Positions 9,113 to 17,984 of a stretch of DNA of 64,000 bases are shown in pieces. Origin of the DNA: Candidatus Firestoneibacteriota bacterium. GTDB taxonomy: Bacteria; Oederibacteriota; Muellerivitia; Muellerivitales; Muellerivitaceae. Within the stretch, counting starts at the first letter, position 1. Each line of letters begins with the position of its first letter. Position numbers and translations under genes: made by a program. The stretch spans positions 1 through 64,000 of the forward strand of contig JABDGD010000001.1 of the NCBI GenBank assembly GCA_013286205.1, written 5' to 3'. The notes under the pieces are model-generated. The model saw nothing but the letters and a program-made list of their open reading frames with translations, ran no database searches and was not told the DNA's origin.

Positions 9113-10255
9113 ATGGAACCCATTACCTTTAAATCTCTCATTGAAATTGAGGGAAAACACTTCATCCTCGAAACTTCTTCCATGCCGGGCCGTCCCCGGT
9201 ACTCTTACTACATTCAGCTTGATGGCCGCATTATTTCCCAAAAAGAATCAGATTTCCCTGAAGGTTTAAATGACGAGGGAATGAAGCAGTATTTGCAAAA
9301 TGGCCACAAGGCCCGGGCGGTCGAATTAGAGTCGATTTTCCGTTTGAACCGTAAAATTGACGAGAAGGCTACACCGGACACCTGTTGGAAAATGGGCGTC
9401 ATTTTTCTTTCCAATGGTTTTTACGAAGACGCTAAAAACAGATTTTTAAAAGCAATGGAGCTGGATGGGGTTCATTTGCAGGCCTCGAAGTGCTACGGAA
9501 TCACCCTGATGCTCTTGGGGGATTTGGAAGGCGCTATCGCCGCTTTGAACCGGGCTAAAGATATCGGTCCCTCGTTCGCGGACATTTATTACCATTTGGG
9601 CAACTCTTACTTATTCAATAAAGATCTCGACCAATCGGTTCAATGCTATCTCCAGGCTTTACAAATTAATCCCCGCTATGCGGACGCCAGACTGCGTTTG
9701 GGAACGGCTTGTGTCGGCTACCTTCTGCAGTCCGGCAGCCAGTTGAATGACGCCAAATCCCAGGAACTGGCCGAACGCGCCCGCAAAGAGGCGGAAACGG
9801 CGGCTTCTCTGAATCCTAAGGTCCGCAACCGGTCATTTATCCTGGCGATTGATTATTTGAAATCAAAAAAATACCAACAGGCTTACCAGGCTTTTCTGGA
9901 TGTTCGGCCCAAATATGTTCCCCGGACGGGCGATGAAATTGTTTTTTACTTTAACTTAACGCTGCTTTACGGCAATGAGGGCATTGATTTGCTGATGACG
10001 GAACAATATGTCGAAAAATTGGGCAAGGTCATCGAAGAATATCCGCAATACGCGGATTTGCATCATCATTTGGGAGTGGCTTTTTTAATTAAGTCCCGTT
10101 TTGATGTGACAAGATCTTTAAAGGAATTTCAAAAAGCCCTGGAAATTAACCCGCAGTATAAAAAGGCCATTGTTCATTCAGCGGATGTGGAAGACTTGAA
10201 CAAGAGGGTTTTGGCGGTCTTAAAGAAAACCATCATTTCGGCGGTTAACGGCTAA
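9113..10255 (+). CDS. tetratricopeptide-repeat protein
   Basis: Soluble protein with no signal peptide. After about 80 residues of beta-rich sequence (SLIEIEGKHFILETSS...YYIQLDGRII), TPR units begin: WKMGVIFLSNGFYEDAKNRF.KAMELD, then ASKCYGITLMLLGDLEGAIAALNRA, ADIYYHLGNSYLFNKDLDQSVQCYLQALQINP and a C-terminal HHHLGVAFLIKS...KEFQKALEINPQYKKA. TPRs mediate protein-protein contacts; the partner is unknown. The start is uncertain: ATG 9113 or in-frame TTG 9074, neither with a good ribosome site. It lies 40-80 bases after the phosphatase gene and could be co-transcribed with it. Confidence 0.85.
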   Translation: MEPITFKSLIEIEGKHFILETSSMPGRPRYSYYIQLDGRIISQKESDFPEGLNDEGMKQYLQNGHKARAVELESIFRLNRKIDEKATPDTCWKMGVIFLSNGFYEDAKNRFLKAMELDGVHLQASKCYGITLMLLGDLEGAIAALNRAKDIGPSFADIYYHLGNSYLFNKDLDQSVQCYLQALQINPRYADARLRLGTACVGYLLQSGSQLNDAKSQELAERARKEAETAASLNPKVRNRSFILAIDYLKSKKYQQAYQAFLDVRPKYVPRTGDEIVFYFNLTLLYGNEGIDLLMTEQYVEKLGKVIEEYPQYADLHHHLGVAFLIKSRFDVTRSLKEFQKALEINPQYKKAIVHSADVEDLNKRVLAVLKKTIISAVNG

Positions 10256-10269
10256 CGATTGACCGTTAG
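10252..10269. other. short palindrome between convergent stop codons
   Basis: CTAACG (10252-10257) and CGTTAG (10264-10269) flank a 6-base loop. The arms contain the stop codons of both the TPR gene and the convergent PilZ gene. It could act as a weak two-way transcription block, but there is no T-tract. Confidence 0.3.
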
Positions 10270-10652
10270 GCGTTTCCGTTTTCCCCTAAATAAAAGTTTT
10301 GCTCTAAAAATTTAGATTTTTCAGGGGTAACGTCCTCGAACAAAACGCCGTAAGCGAAGCGGCCCATGGATTTCATCGGATTTTTATGAACCCAAACAAT
10401 CTTTCCGTTATAAATGATAGTGGGGTTAGCTTCTAAAGAGGGAAGCTCTAAACTGACTTTGTCACCAATTTCCATGGTTTGATTTGAGTAAATCTGCGAG
10501 CCAGATAAGCTGATGTTCATCAAGTGAACGCCAAAGTCCGATTCTTGAGAAACTTTTGAAGAACTGACGCGGCCTTTAATCGGTCTAACGACTAAAACGC
10601 GGCGATGTTTTCGTTTTTCGATGCCGCTGTGGTTGGGATGTACTTTGGCCAT
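10266..10652 (-). CDS. PilZ-domain protein
   Basis: A 128-residue cytoplasmic single-domain protein. The c-di-GMP-binding signature is present: EKRKHRR (RxxxR type, residues ~12-18) and NISLSG ([D/N]xSxxG, ~47-52), followed by a beta-barrel with GKIVWVH and a conserved FAYGVLFEDV. It is a likely c-di-GMP effector and may connect to the GGDEF cyclase encoded 2.6 kb away on the other strand. It is convergent with the TPR gene (10 bases between stops) and divergent from gltX. Confidence 0.85.
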   Translation of the reverse strand: MAKVHPNHSGIEKRKHRRVLVVRPIKGRVSSSKVSQESDFGVHLMNISLSGSQIYSNQTMEIGDKVSLELPSLEANPTIIYNGKIVWVHKNPMKSMGRFAYGVLFEDVTPEKSKFLEQNFYLGENGNA

Positions 10653-10805
10653 GTTGCGAAGCTCCCTTGTGTCGATTCAGGTTTTAAGAGCTTTAGAATA
10701 GCATTGGCTTCAATTTGTGAAAATGAAATTTCCTACTACTTAAAACGCTTAGTAAAACGTCAATAATATGACTTATTTAGTTCATGTTCATAAAGGGTTA
10801 ACCAG

Positions 10806-12269
10806 ATGAGCGATCAAATCAGAGTTAGATTCGCCCCCAGCCCCACGGGCTTTTTGCACGTCGGCGGCGCTAGAACCGCTTTGTTTAACTGGCTTTTTGC
10901 CCGTCATTCGGGCGGGAAGTTTATTCTTCGTATTGAGGATACGGATCGTGAAAGATCGAAACCGGAATACGAAGAAGCCATTCTTCGAGACATGCGTTGG
11001 TTGGGATTGGATTGGGACGAGGGGCCCTTGGTGGGCGGTGATAAGGCACCTTATTTTCAAACACAAAGAGCTTCGATCTATTCGCAACAGATGGAAAAGC
11101 TTTTGTCGCAGGGTAATGCTTACCACTGTTTTTGCACAACTGAAGAATTGAACGCGGATAGGGAAGCGCAGGTCGCTGCGGGTAAAATTTACCGTTATTC
11201 AGGTAAATGCGCCCGATTAAACCCGGATGAAGTCCGTTGGAAAATTGAAAAAGGCGAGGCCTTCGCCATTCGTTTGAGGGTGCAGGAAGGCACCACTACC
11301 TTTAGTGATATTGTTCGGGGTCAGGTAACGGTCAATCACCATGAAATTGATGATTTGGTTTTGGTCAGGCGCGGCGGTGAACCCACTTATAACTTTGTGG
11401 CCGTAGTGGATGACGCGCTGATGGAAATTTCCCATGTGATTCGGGGCGACGATCATTTGCCCAACACGCCCAAACAGATTCTGATCTACAAAGCGTTAGG
11501 ATTTAAAATTCCTCAATTCGCCCACATTCCCCTGATTCTGGGTGAGGATCGGACGCCACTTTCTAAACGGCATGGCGCCAGTTCGGTGAGTGAATTTACC
11601 CGGCAAGGTTATTTACCCGAGACGATGATGAACTATTTGGCTCTGTTGGGCTGGTCCTTCGACGGCAAAACCGAAATATTCAGTAAGGACGACCTGATCA
11701 AACGTTTCAGCTTGGACCGCATTGTGAAAAGCGCCGCGGCGTTTGATTACGAAAAACTACAGTGGTTGAACGGACATTATCTTCGTTTGTTGGATGACGA
11801 GAAAATGTTTCAACTCTGCCGTGACTATCTTTTGGAAAATAAAATCATCTCGATTGACCGTGTTAAAAACGACGAAGCCTATTTGCGGCGGGTCATTGTA
11901 CTGGTGCGCGGTAATTTAAAGCTGATTTCCCAGGTGGGCGAACAGGTCGTTTATATTTTGAATGATACTTATCCCTTTGATTCTGCGGCTTTGGCAAAGT
12001 TCAAGGTCCGGGAAAATGCCGTGATTTTTGAAAAGGTCATCGAAGTATTGAAAGAGGCGGATTCTTTAACGGCCGCGCCTTTGGAAGAAAAGTTTCGAAA
12101 CGCCGCAACCCAACTGGGGAAAAAATTCGGCGAATTGGTTCATCCCATGCGTTTGGCTATCACAGGCCGAACCAGCAGCCCTAATTTGTTTGAGATTATG
12201 GAAATTCTAGGTAAAGAGCGCTGTTTGGATCGTTTTCAGGGTTTCTTGAAGCTGATTTTAAAGGGATGA
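10806..12269 (+). CDS. gltX: glutamate-tRNA ligase
   Basis: Charges tRNA-Glu (and possibly tRNA-Gln) with glutamate. The class I signatures are present: RFAPSPTGFLHVGGARTAL with the HIGH-like HVGG at 18-21, and the KMSKS-like LSKRHG at 252-257. A zinc-type site is suggested by C108, C110, Y131 and C135. LRIEDTDRERS (41-51) is the usual Glu-recognition segment. The 487-residue length is normal, with a helical anticodon-binding C-terminus. No glutaminyl-tRNA synthetase is visible here, so discrimination versus non-discrimination cannot be told. Confidence 0.97.
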   Translation: MSDQIRVRFAPSPTGFLHVGGARTALFNWLFARHSGGKFILRIEDTDRERSKPEYEEAILRDMRWLGLDWDEGPLVGGDKAPYFQTQRASIYSQQMEKLLSQGNAYHCFCTTEELNADREAQVAAGKIYRYSGKCARLNPDEVRWKIEKGEAFAIRLRVQEGTTTFSDIVRGQVTVNHHEIDDLVLVRRGGEPTYNFVAVVDDALMEISHVIRGDDHLPNTPKQILIYKALGFKIPQFAHIPLILGEDRTPLSKRHGASSVSEFTRQGYLPETMMNYLALLGWSFDGKTEIFSKDDLIKRFSLDRIVKSAAAFDYEKLQWLNGHYLRLLDDEKMFQLCRDYLLENKIISIDRVKNDEAYLRRVIVLVRGNLKLISQVGEQVVYILNDTYPFDSAALAKFKVRENAVIFEKVIEVLKEADSLTAAPLEEKFRNAATQLGKKFGELVHPMRLAITGRTSSPNLFEIMEILGKERCLDRFQGFLKLILKG

Positions 12270-12295
12270 GGATGAGAACTCGCGGTGGTTCTCGT

Positions 12296-12301
12296 TATAA
12301 T
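12296..12301 (+). promoter_or_regulatory. candidate -10 box for the GNAT gene
   Basis: TATAAT lies 46 bases before ATG 12348. Just upstream is a 6-bp inverted repeat, GAGAAC (12274-12279) / GTTCTC (12288-12293), which could be the end of the gltX transcript or an operator. Confidence 0.35.
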
Positions 12302-12347
12302 AAGCCGACTTAAACCACTCGAAGCCGCCAGCCGAAAGGGGCCGATC

Positions 12348-12905
12348 ATGACGAACATTATTGATTTTTTGTTTCAACGGGGAGAACAAAGGGGCCATTT
12401 ACGCCCGGTGAACCGAAATGATTGGGCCCAAATTGTAGGTTGGTGGAATGACCCGGAAGTCCGCCACTTATATGACGTGCATTTTGTGAACCAAACCTTT
12501 TCGGACGCTGAAAAGTGGTTTCGAAAAACTGAAACAGGGGAAGAAGACCGCGAACCCCGTTCCTTCATGATCGAGGTAGAGGTCAACGGCAAGTGGGTGC
12601 CCGTGGGAACCGCCGAACTTTACAGTGAAAGACCTTCTCATAAGACAGTCGAGTTTGGCTTTATGATCGGAGACAAAAACTGGTGGGGAAAAGGTATTGG
12701 AACCGAGACCGCTAAAAAGATGGTCGAATACGGATTTACGCTGGGTTATCACCGGATTGGGGCTGTTTCAGCCGCTTATAACGTCCGCTCCATGAATGCC
12801 CTTCAAAAGGCCGGATTCCAAATTGAGGGTATCCGAAAAAGCTATGTGTTTCGCGATGGTCAATATCATGACCAGACCTTTATGTCGGTGGTAAAGGAAG
12901 TTTAA
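12348..12905 (+). CDS. GNAT-family N-acetyltransferase (RimJ/RimL type)
   Basis: A 185-residue Acetyltransf_3-like protein: HLRPVNRNDWAQIVGWWNDPEVRHLYD at the N-terminus, the acetyl-CoA-binding GWWGKGIGTE-type loop (NWWGKGIGTETAKKM), then HRIGAVSAAYNVRSMNALQKAGFQIEG and a short FRDGQYHDQTFMSVV ending typical of RimJ/L. The start is chosen at ATG 12348 because AAGGGGCC (12336-12343) lies at ribosome-site distance; GTG 12285 would add 21 poorly conserved residues. The substrate could be a protein N-terminus or a small molecule and cannot be told. Confidence 0.88.
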   Translation: MTNIIDFLFQRGEQRGHLRPVNRNDWAQIVGWWNDPEVRHLYDVHFVNQTFSDAEKWFRKTETGEEDREPRSFMIEVEVNGKWVPVGTAELYSERPSHKTVEFGFMIGDKNWWGKGIGTETAKKMVEYGFTLGYHRIGAVSAAYNVRSMNALQKAGFQIEGIRKSYVFRDGQYHDQTFMSVVKEV

Positions 12906-12930
12906 GCGGTTTACCCGCCATTTAGGGCTT

Positions 12931-12957
12931 TTGACTCAGCTGAAAACTTGTTAAAAT
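12931..12957 (+). promoter_or_regulatory. promoter of tRNA-Gln
   Basis: TTGACT (12931-12936) and TAAAAT (12952-12957) with a 15-base spacer, about 20 bases before the tRNA 5' end. This is a good sigma70-type match. Confidence 0.55.
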
Positions 12958-12976
12958 CCGCCCTCTTCAAAACCAT

Positions 12977-13050
12977 TGGGAGATCGTCTAATGGTAGGAC
13001 AGCAGATTCTGGATCTGCTTATCTAGGTTCGAGTCCTAGTCTCCCAGCCA
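12977..13050 (+). tRNA. tRNA-Gln (anticodon CUG)
   Basis: The cloverleaf is complete. Acceptor arm TGGGAGA pairs with TCTCCCA, giving the U1-A72 pair typical of tRNA-Gln. The D loop contains AATGGTAGGAC. The anticodon stem GCAGA/TCTGC encloses loop TTCTGGA, so the anticodon is CTG. The T arm is CTAGG/CCTAG with TTCGAGT loop. Discriminator G and a genomically encoded CCA end the gene. It reads CAG codons. Confidence 0.97.
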
Positions 13051-13282
13051 TTTTTATTATTTTTGATTAAATGACTTACCGGTCGATTTTTAGAGACAAT
13101 AAATTTTCATCTGGATTATCCGTGAAGCCCAATCTTTCCTCAGAGAGAACGGGCTCATTTTTTTGATTGGGCGGATTTTAATTCGTCGTGTCAAAAAAAT
13201 GCTATTCACGCATTGTCCGCTAAAAAAACTCCGAGTATTTTTCTAAAGCTGTGGGAAAATGTTTACCACTGAGGTGAACGCT

Positions 13283-14365
13283 ATGGCTACATCCCGCATC
13301 AACCGCCTTCAGAAGCTGCAACTTCAAAAGAAGGAACTCCAACAAGAAGTTCTCATGTACCGCAATGTGATGGAAAGCATGCGCCGCCATCAGGCTTTTG
13401 AGGATATTCTTAAATTCATCATCGATAACGTTACCAAAGGGCTTGGCTTTGACCGGGCTGGTATTTTTTTGGTGAATGAACAAGGCGACTTTATCGAACA
13501 AGTCATGGGTATTGATCCCACTGGCGAATATGAAGTTTCAGGCGTCAAATTTCCCTGCAATCCGCTCGAAGGCACCCATTGGTTTTCGGATTTAGTGCAC
13601 GGTCATGTGCAGTGGGGATTGAGTAATAACATTAAGAAAAAAGTCAGCAAAGAAGTTTATGAAAGAGATTTTCTGGGCAAGGTGATTTGCGCGGCTCAGG
13701 TACCCATTAAAGTTGATGCTGACAAGACGATCGGCGTCTTAGCGGTCGATAACCTTTTCACAAAAAGAAATCTTAAAAAGTCTGATCTTCAAGCCCTTCT
13801 CAATTTTGCCACTCAGGCGGGATTGGCGATTGAGTCTTTCCGTCTGCATGAAAAGGTGACGGCTCTAACTATTACGGATCCGCTGACGGGGGTTTATAAC
13901 CGGCGCTATTTTGACCATGCGCTGGACTTTGAGTTTAAACGGGCTACCCGCTATGTACGTCCCCTGGGTCTTCTTTACGCGGACCTGGACCATTTCAAAT
14001 CAATCAATGACAAATGGGGTCATGCCACCGGCGATGAGGTTCTTAAAAAAATCGCGGTGACCTTAAGATCGGGTTTGAGAAATATTGATATCGTGACGCG
14101 AATCGGCGGAGAAGAGTTTGCAATGATCCTTCCAGACACGGCCTGCGAAAAAGCCCGCATGGTGGCGGAGCGGCTGGTGCGCGATGTGGAGAAGGCTCAC
14201 GAATCTATCCTGGGCCGGCCGATCACCATCAGTGTGGGGATGGCCTGTTTTCCTGAAACGACTAAAGATTCTGAGGGGCTCAAGTTGTTGGCGGATAGGA
14301 GCCTTTATTCCGCCAAGGAGAATGGCCGTAACCGCGTTGGCGATCTGATTGTTTCCCATAATTAA
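13283..14365 (+). CDS. diguanylate cyclase with GAF sensor domain
   Basis: Makes c-di-GMP from two GTP. ATG 13283 is preferred because GAGGTG (13271-13276) sits 6 bases before it; ATG 13259 adds eight residues. A short coiled coil (LQKLQLQKKELQQEVL) leads into a GAF domain (~25-195). The GGDEF domain (~200-355) shows TDPLTGVYNRRYF, YADLDHFKSINDKWGHATGDEVL and an intact GGEEF active site. RNID five residues upstream of GGEEF fits the RxxD inhibitory site, implying product feedback. No membrane segment is seen, so it senses a cytoplasmic signal. The PilZ protein nearby is a possible effector. Confidence 0.93.
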   Translation: MATSRINRLQKLQLQKKELQQEVLMYRNVMESMRRHQAFEDILKFIIDNVTKGLGFDRAGIFLVNEQGDFIEQVMGIDPTGEYEVSGVKFPCNPLEGTHWFSDLVHGHVQWGLSNNIKKKVSKEVYERDFLGKVICAAQVPIKVDADKTIGVLAVDNLFTKRNLKKSDLQALLNFATQAGLAIESFRLHEKVTALTITDPLTGVYNRRYFDHALDFEFKRATRYVRPLGLLYADLDHFKSINDKWGHATGDEVLKKIAVTLRSGLRNIDIVTRIGGEEFAMILPDTACEKARMVAERLVRDVEKAHESILGRPITISVGMACFPETTKDSEGLKLLADRSLYSAKENGRNRVGDLIVSHN

Positions 14366-14568
14366 ATTCTCTAATATTTTGTTTAGTTTTGGGTTACTCT
14401 CCGCGAAAACCATGAGATTTCTTGTGCTCGAGCCAATGACACTTATCTGTCATTCGTATAAAAATAACGCCTAACTTATGTAAAAAATCAAAATTGGTCA
14501 TAGTTGCTTTTGCGCTCCGATATAATTCTTTAAGTTTTCCACGCCCACGAAATTTCTACGTCATCGCT

Positions 14569-17500
14569 ATGTCTTGTCATGAAAACGGTTTCAGGAAATT
14601 CAAACGATTGAAGGTTTTTTTGAAGCAATTGAGATTTAAAACAATCGTCTTTGTTTTAACGGTTTTGTCCGCCTGGGGATTGCTGAGCCAGCAACCCCTC
14701 CGCGCTCAAACCTGTACGCCTGTGTCCGCTTCATTATTGGGGTCGGCGGATGACCAACTGAACATTTGGATCAATGGTTCTGGCCCTTATGGTCCGGTTA
14801 ATTACATTACGGCCGGCACGGGTTCCATTCCGCCGATCGCGATTCCGCCGGGAGTTTTCAACACATCCGGTCCCAATTTAATTGCCGCTCTCAATCAGGA
14901 TTTAACCGCTAGCGTGGTGGAAAGTTCGTGGGTCATTGACGTGACTTGCAGCAGCGGCCAGCATGCCTATTTCAGTAATACCGACGCTAGTTTGAAAATG
15001 TATGTGTCGGCTTGTTCGGGCGGCGCATCGCCCGCGCCGCCTAACGATAGCGGCGGCAATCCCTGGTACTCACCCAGCTATACCCTGGCCCCGACTTATT
15101 TTACGGGAACGCCGGTGGTGGTAACGGCGCAGGCCGCGCCGGTGTGGCTGCAGCCCATGTTTAATCCTCAAACTGGCGCGGTTCAGCCATGGATTGGAAT
15201 GAATAACACTGCGGTCGATAGTTATGGCGGCTGTACGGGTTTGTATTACCGGGAATCGGTCACGCTCAATCCTGTGGTTTACACTCCGCCTACTTTTAAC
15301 ATCACCAAAAGCGCGAACCCGACGACCATCGCGAAAAGCTACAGCGCGGGGGCGATTACTTACAAACTGGTGGTTTGCAACAGCGGCGCGCCGGTGAATA
15401 CGCCGGTGACTATTTTTGATACTCCCCAATACAACATCGGAGAATATTACGGCGGACCCACTTATAACTTTTCTCCGCCCACACAGATTTTCTACAATGC
15501 TGGCGCGGGCGAAGAAAGCAGTCCTTCTGAGTTTATTTTCCCCAACGGGTTTGTGGGCGGGGGCGGCTGTGTGACTATCACCTATACGATGGACATGGGC
15601 GATACGATGGACGCGTCTTTAACTATCTGCAGTTTGGTCAATCAGGCCAGCGTTACTTATGGCGGCGTGGCCGCGGTGGGCACGGCCGCGGTAGGGATTA
15701 CTGGATGCAGTGTGGCCACTACGCCGACTAATACCTACACCAATACGGCTACAAAGACGCAGACTCCTACCCCTACTTTCACCAACACCTTCACTAAAAC
15801 CGACACGGCTACTTTTAGCAGTACTTTTACGAATACTTTTACGCCGACCATTAGCAACACCTTTACCAGTACTGCCACCAAAACGGATACGGGCACCTAC
15901 ACGAATACTTTTACGAATACCTTCACGCCGACGATTACCAATACCTATACCAGCACCGTCACCAAAACGTTTACGCCAACCTTTACCAATACTTTTACCT
16001 TGACTTATACGAACACCTTTGTGAATACGCCGACCTTTACGAACACTTTCACCAATACGGATACGCGCACTGTTACCAACACGCCTACCTTTTCGCCGAC
16101 GCCCACTAACACCTTTACCAGCACCGCGACCTTTACTTACACCAATACTTTTATGAATTCGCCGACCTTTACCAATACCTTTACCAGCACGCCAACGGCT
16201 ACTTACACCAATACCTTTATGAACTCGCCGACTTTTACTGATACGTTTACTGCGACAGACACCTACACCCCTACTTTGACTTACACAGACAGCCCCACCT
16301 ACACGCCGACGCTCACCTATACCGACACCTTTGTAAATAGCCCGACGGTGACCAATACATTCACTAACACTAATACCTTGGTGAATACCGCGACCTTTAC
16401 GGATACGCCCACCAATACCAACAGCTTTACGCCGACTTCTACTTATACCTACAGTTCTACCCCGACCCTTACTTTCACCAATACACTGGTAAATACCGCT
16501 ACCTTTACCAGTACGCCCACCTCGACGCCGACGAATACCTTTACCGCTACTTATACGCCGACCAGCTATGTGGCCATGGGTAAAAGGGTGAGTGAGAATC
16601 AGGTTCACTCCGGCGATGTCATTACTTATTCGATTGGCGTGACGGTGGCGGGGAATAACCTGGTGGGTGGAATTGTGACGGATACCTTGCCGGCGAATAT
16701 GAACTTTGTTTCATTTGGAACGGTTCCGGCCGGAGCCTCAGCTTTGTACATTTCGTCCAGTAATCAACTGCAATGGACACTGGCTTCGCCGCTTTCGCCC
16801 GGTATTTATACTTTGACCTACCAGACCAAAGTCGCGGATTTCGCGCCAGCTAATGTTCCCCTCACTAATTTCGCCCAATTGAATTACTCGGGCGCCGCGC
16901 CGCTGACTTCCAGCGTGCCGGTGACCGCGATTGGCAACTTCACGGTCAAAGTGAATGTTTATAACAGCGCCGGTGAAGTGGTGAGATCCATCAAAGTGGA
17001 AGCTTTTACGGAGCCCATCAGCAACATCACTTTATCGACCACGAATATGATTACTACTTTGTCAGGCCCGGGAAGCACCATTAACATTTTGTATAACGGG
17101 TTTGTGATCGGAACCTGGGATGGAACGAACAATTCGGGTGCGCCGGTGGCCAATGGCGAGTATCAGGTAAAAATTGATAACGTCGATTCATCGGGAACCG
17201 TGACCAGTGTTTCGCAGGCCGCGATGGTCAACCGCAGTCTCTCGAAAGTGGAAGTTGATATCTTTAATGAGGCGGGCGAAGTAGTTCGCAAACTCTACAA
17301 CGTGGTGGCCAACGCTACTAATTCCAGCATGACCAATGTGAGCTTGAGCACAACGGTGATTAAACCCAGCTTGTCCGCACCCGCATCGGTCTCCTCGGGT
17401 TCGATTAACTACGTCAAAATTATGGTGGAAGACTCGGCTTCGCCGGTCACCCTGGTTTGGGATGGCTCGGGCGATAGCGGTGCGCTGGTCTCGCCCGGTG

Positions 17501-17865
17501 AATATCAGGTGCAGGTGCATTGGACCGATGGCAACGGCGGCACATCGGATGTGACTCGAACCATTATGGTTCTGCCCAGCGCGGGGGTGAGCGGTATCGC
17601 TATGGCGCGGCCCAATGTGCTAAATCCAGCCAAGGGTATGGTGACCACTTTTGACGCTTCTGGTGTTTCAAACGCCAGCAGCCTTAAAATCAGAATTTAT
17701 ACAACGACCGGCGAGTTGGTGCGAACCATTACATCCGCGTCTACTCAAGTACCGTGGGATGCCTCCGGTGTGGCCAGCGGCATTTATATCGCGAATATCG
17801 AGATCGATAACGCTTCCGGCGGCATGATAAACCGGCAATTTTTAAAGGTTTTAGTCGCGCATTAA
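14569..17865 (+). CDS. giant secreted stalk protein with DUF11 and three FlgD-like domains
   Basis: About 1098 residues. The signal peptide ends near LRAQ-T (about residue 47, long basic N-region). Residues ~50-380 hold Cys-containing beta-rich domains I do not recognise, the last of them DUF11-like (FNITKSANPTTI...YKLVVCNSGAPVNTPVTIFDTP). A Thr-x stalk spans ~384-666. A second DUF11-like domain (GKRVSENQVHSGDVITYSIGV...VTDTLPANM) is followed by three tandem FlgD-type Ig repeats, each with IYxxxGE(V/L)V and a WDG or WDAS turn. The terminus is ASGIYIANIEIDN...FLKVLVAH. It lacks the DMRF domain of its neighbours. TTG 14608 with AGGA upstream is a possible alternative start. Probably surface-attached or secreted. 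Confidence 0.8.
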   Translation: MSCHENGFRKFKRLKVFLKQLRFKTIVFVLTVLSAWGLLSQQPLRAQTCTPVSASLLGSADDQLNIWINGSGPYGPVNYITAGTGSIPPIAIPPGVFNTSGPNLIAALNQDLTASVVESSWVIDVTCSSGQHAYFSNTDASLKMYVSACSGGASPAPPNDSGGNPWYSPSYTLAPTYFTGTPVVVTAQAAPVWLQPMFNPQTGAVQPWIGMNNTAVDSYGGCTGLYYRESVTLNPVVYTPPTFNITKSANPTTIAKSYSAGAITYKLVVCNSGAPVNTPVTIFDTPQYNIGEYYGGPTYNFSPPTQIFYNAGAGEESSPSEFIFPNGFVGGGGCVTITYTMDMGDTMDASLTICSLVNQASVTYGGVAAVGTAAVGITGCSVATTPTNTYTNTATKTQTPTPTFTNTFTKTDTATFSSTFTNTFTPTISNTFTSTATKTDTGTYTNTFTNTFTPTITNTYTSTVTKTFTPTFTNTFTLTYTNTFVNTPTFTNTFTNTDTRTVTNTPTFSPTPTNTFTSTATFTYTNTFMNSPTFTNTFTSTPTATYTNTFMNSPTFTDTFTATDTYTPTLTYTDSPTYTPTLTYTDTFVNSPTVTNTFTNTNTLVNTATFTDTPTNTNSFTPTSTYTYSSTPTLTFTNTLVNTATFTSTPTSTPTNTFTATYTPTSYVAMGKRVSENQVHSGDVITYSIGVTVAGNNLVGGIVTDTLPANMNFVSFGTVPAGASALYISSSNQLQWTLASPLSPGIYTLTYQTKVADFAPANVPLTNFAQLNYSGAAPLTSSVPVTAIGNFTVKVNVYNSAGEVVRSIKVEAFTEPISNITLSTTNMITTLSGPGSTINILYNGFVIGTWDGTNNSGAPVANGEYQVKIDNVDSSGTVTSVSQAAMVNRSLSKVEVDIFNEAGEVVRKLYNVVANATNSSMTNVSLSTTVIKPSLSAPASVSSGSINYVKIMVEDSASPVTLVWDGSGDSGALVSPGEYQVQVHWTDGNGGTSDVTRTIMVLPSAGVSGIAMARPNVLNPAKGMVTTFDASGVSNASSLKIRIYTTTGELVRTITSASTQVPWDASGVASGIYIANIEIDNASGGMINRQFLKVLVAH
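14580..14593. promoter_or_regulatory. LacI-type operator candidate
   Basis: TGAAAACGGTTTCA: CG-centred, with TGAAA and TTTCA half-sites. It overlaps codons 4-9 if translation starts at 14569, or lies in the leader if it starts at TTG 14608. Confidence 0.5.
15718..16566 (+). repeat. Thr-x-Thr-x stalk repeat
   Basis: About 283 codons in which nearly every second residue is Thr, in units such as TFTNTFTNT and TPTNTYT. At DNA level it is a degenerate 6/12-base repeat of ACN-AAY-ACN-TTY. Confidence 0.9.
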
Positions 17866-17984
17866 CTAAGTTTTTCTATGACCTAAAAACTCGTTTTTCC
17901 CCGCAATTGGTAGTAAAATTCCCGACCTAATTAAAAGACTAGATGTGAGATAATTCACGCTAATCGTTTTACCTCATCAAACAG

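Noticed and set aside
13110..13165. Possible terminator (AGCCC...GGGCT followed by T-run) after tRNA-Gln.
   Set aside because: Only five base pairs with a loop of more than 20 bases; too weak to call.
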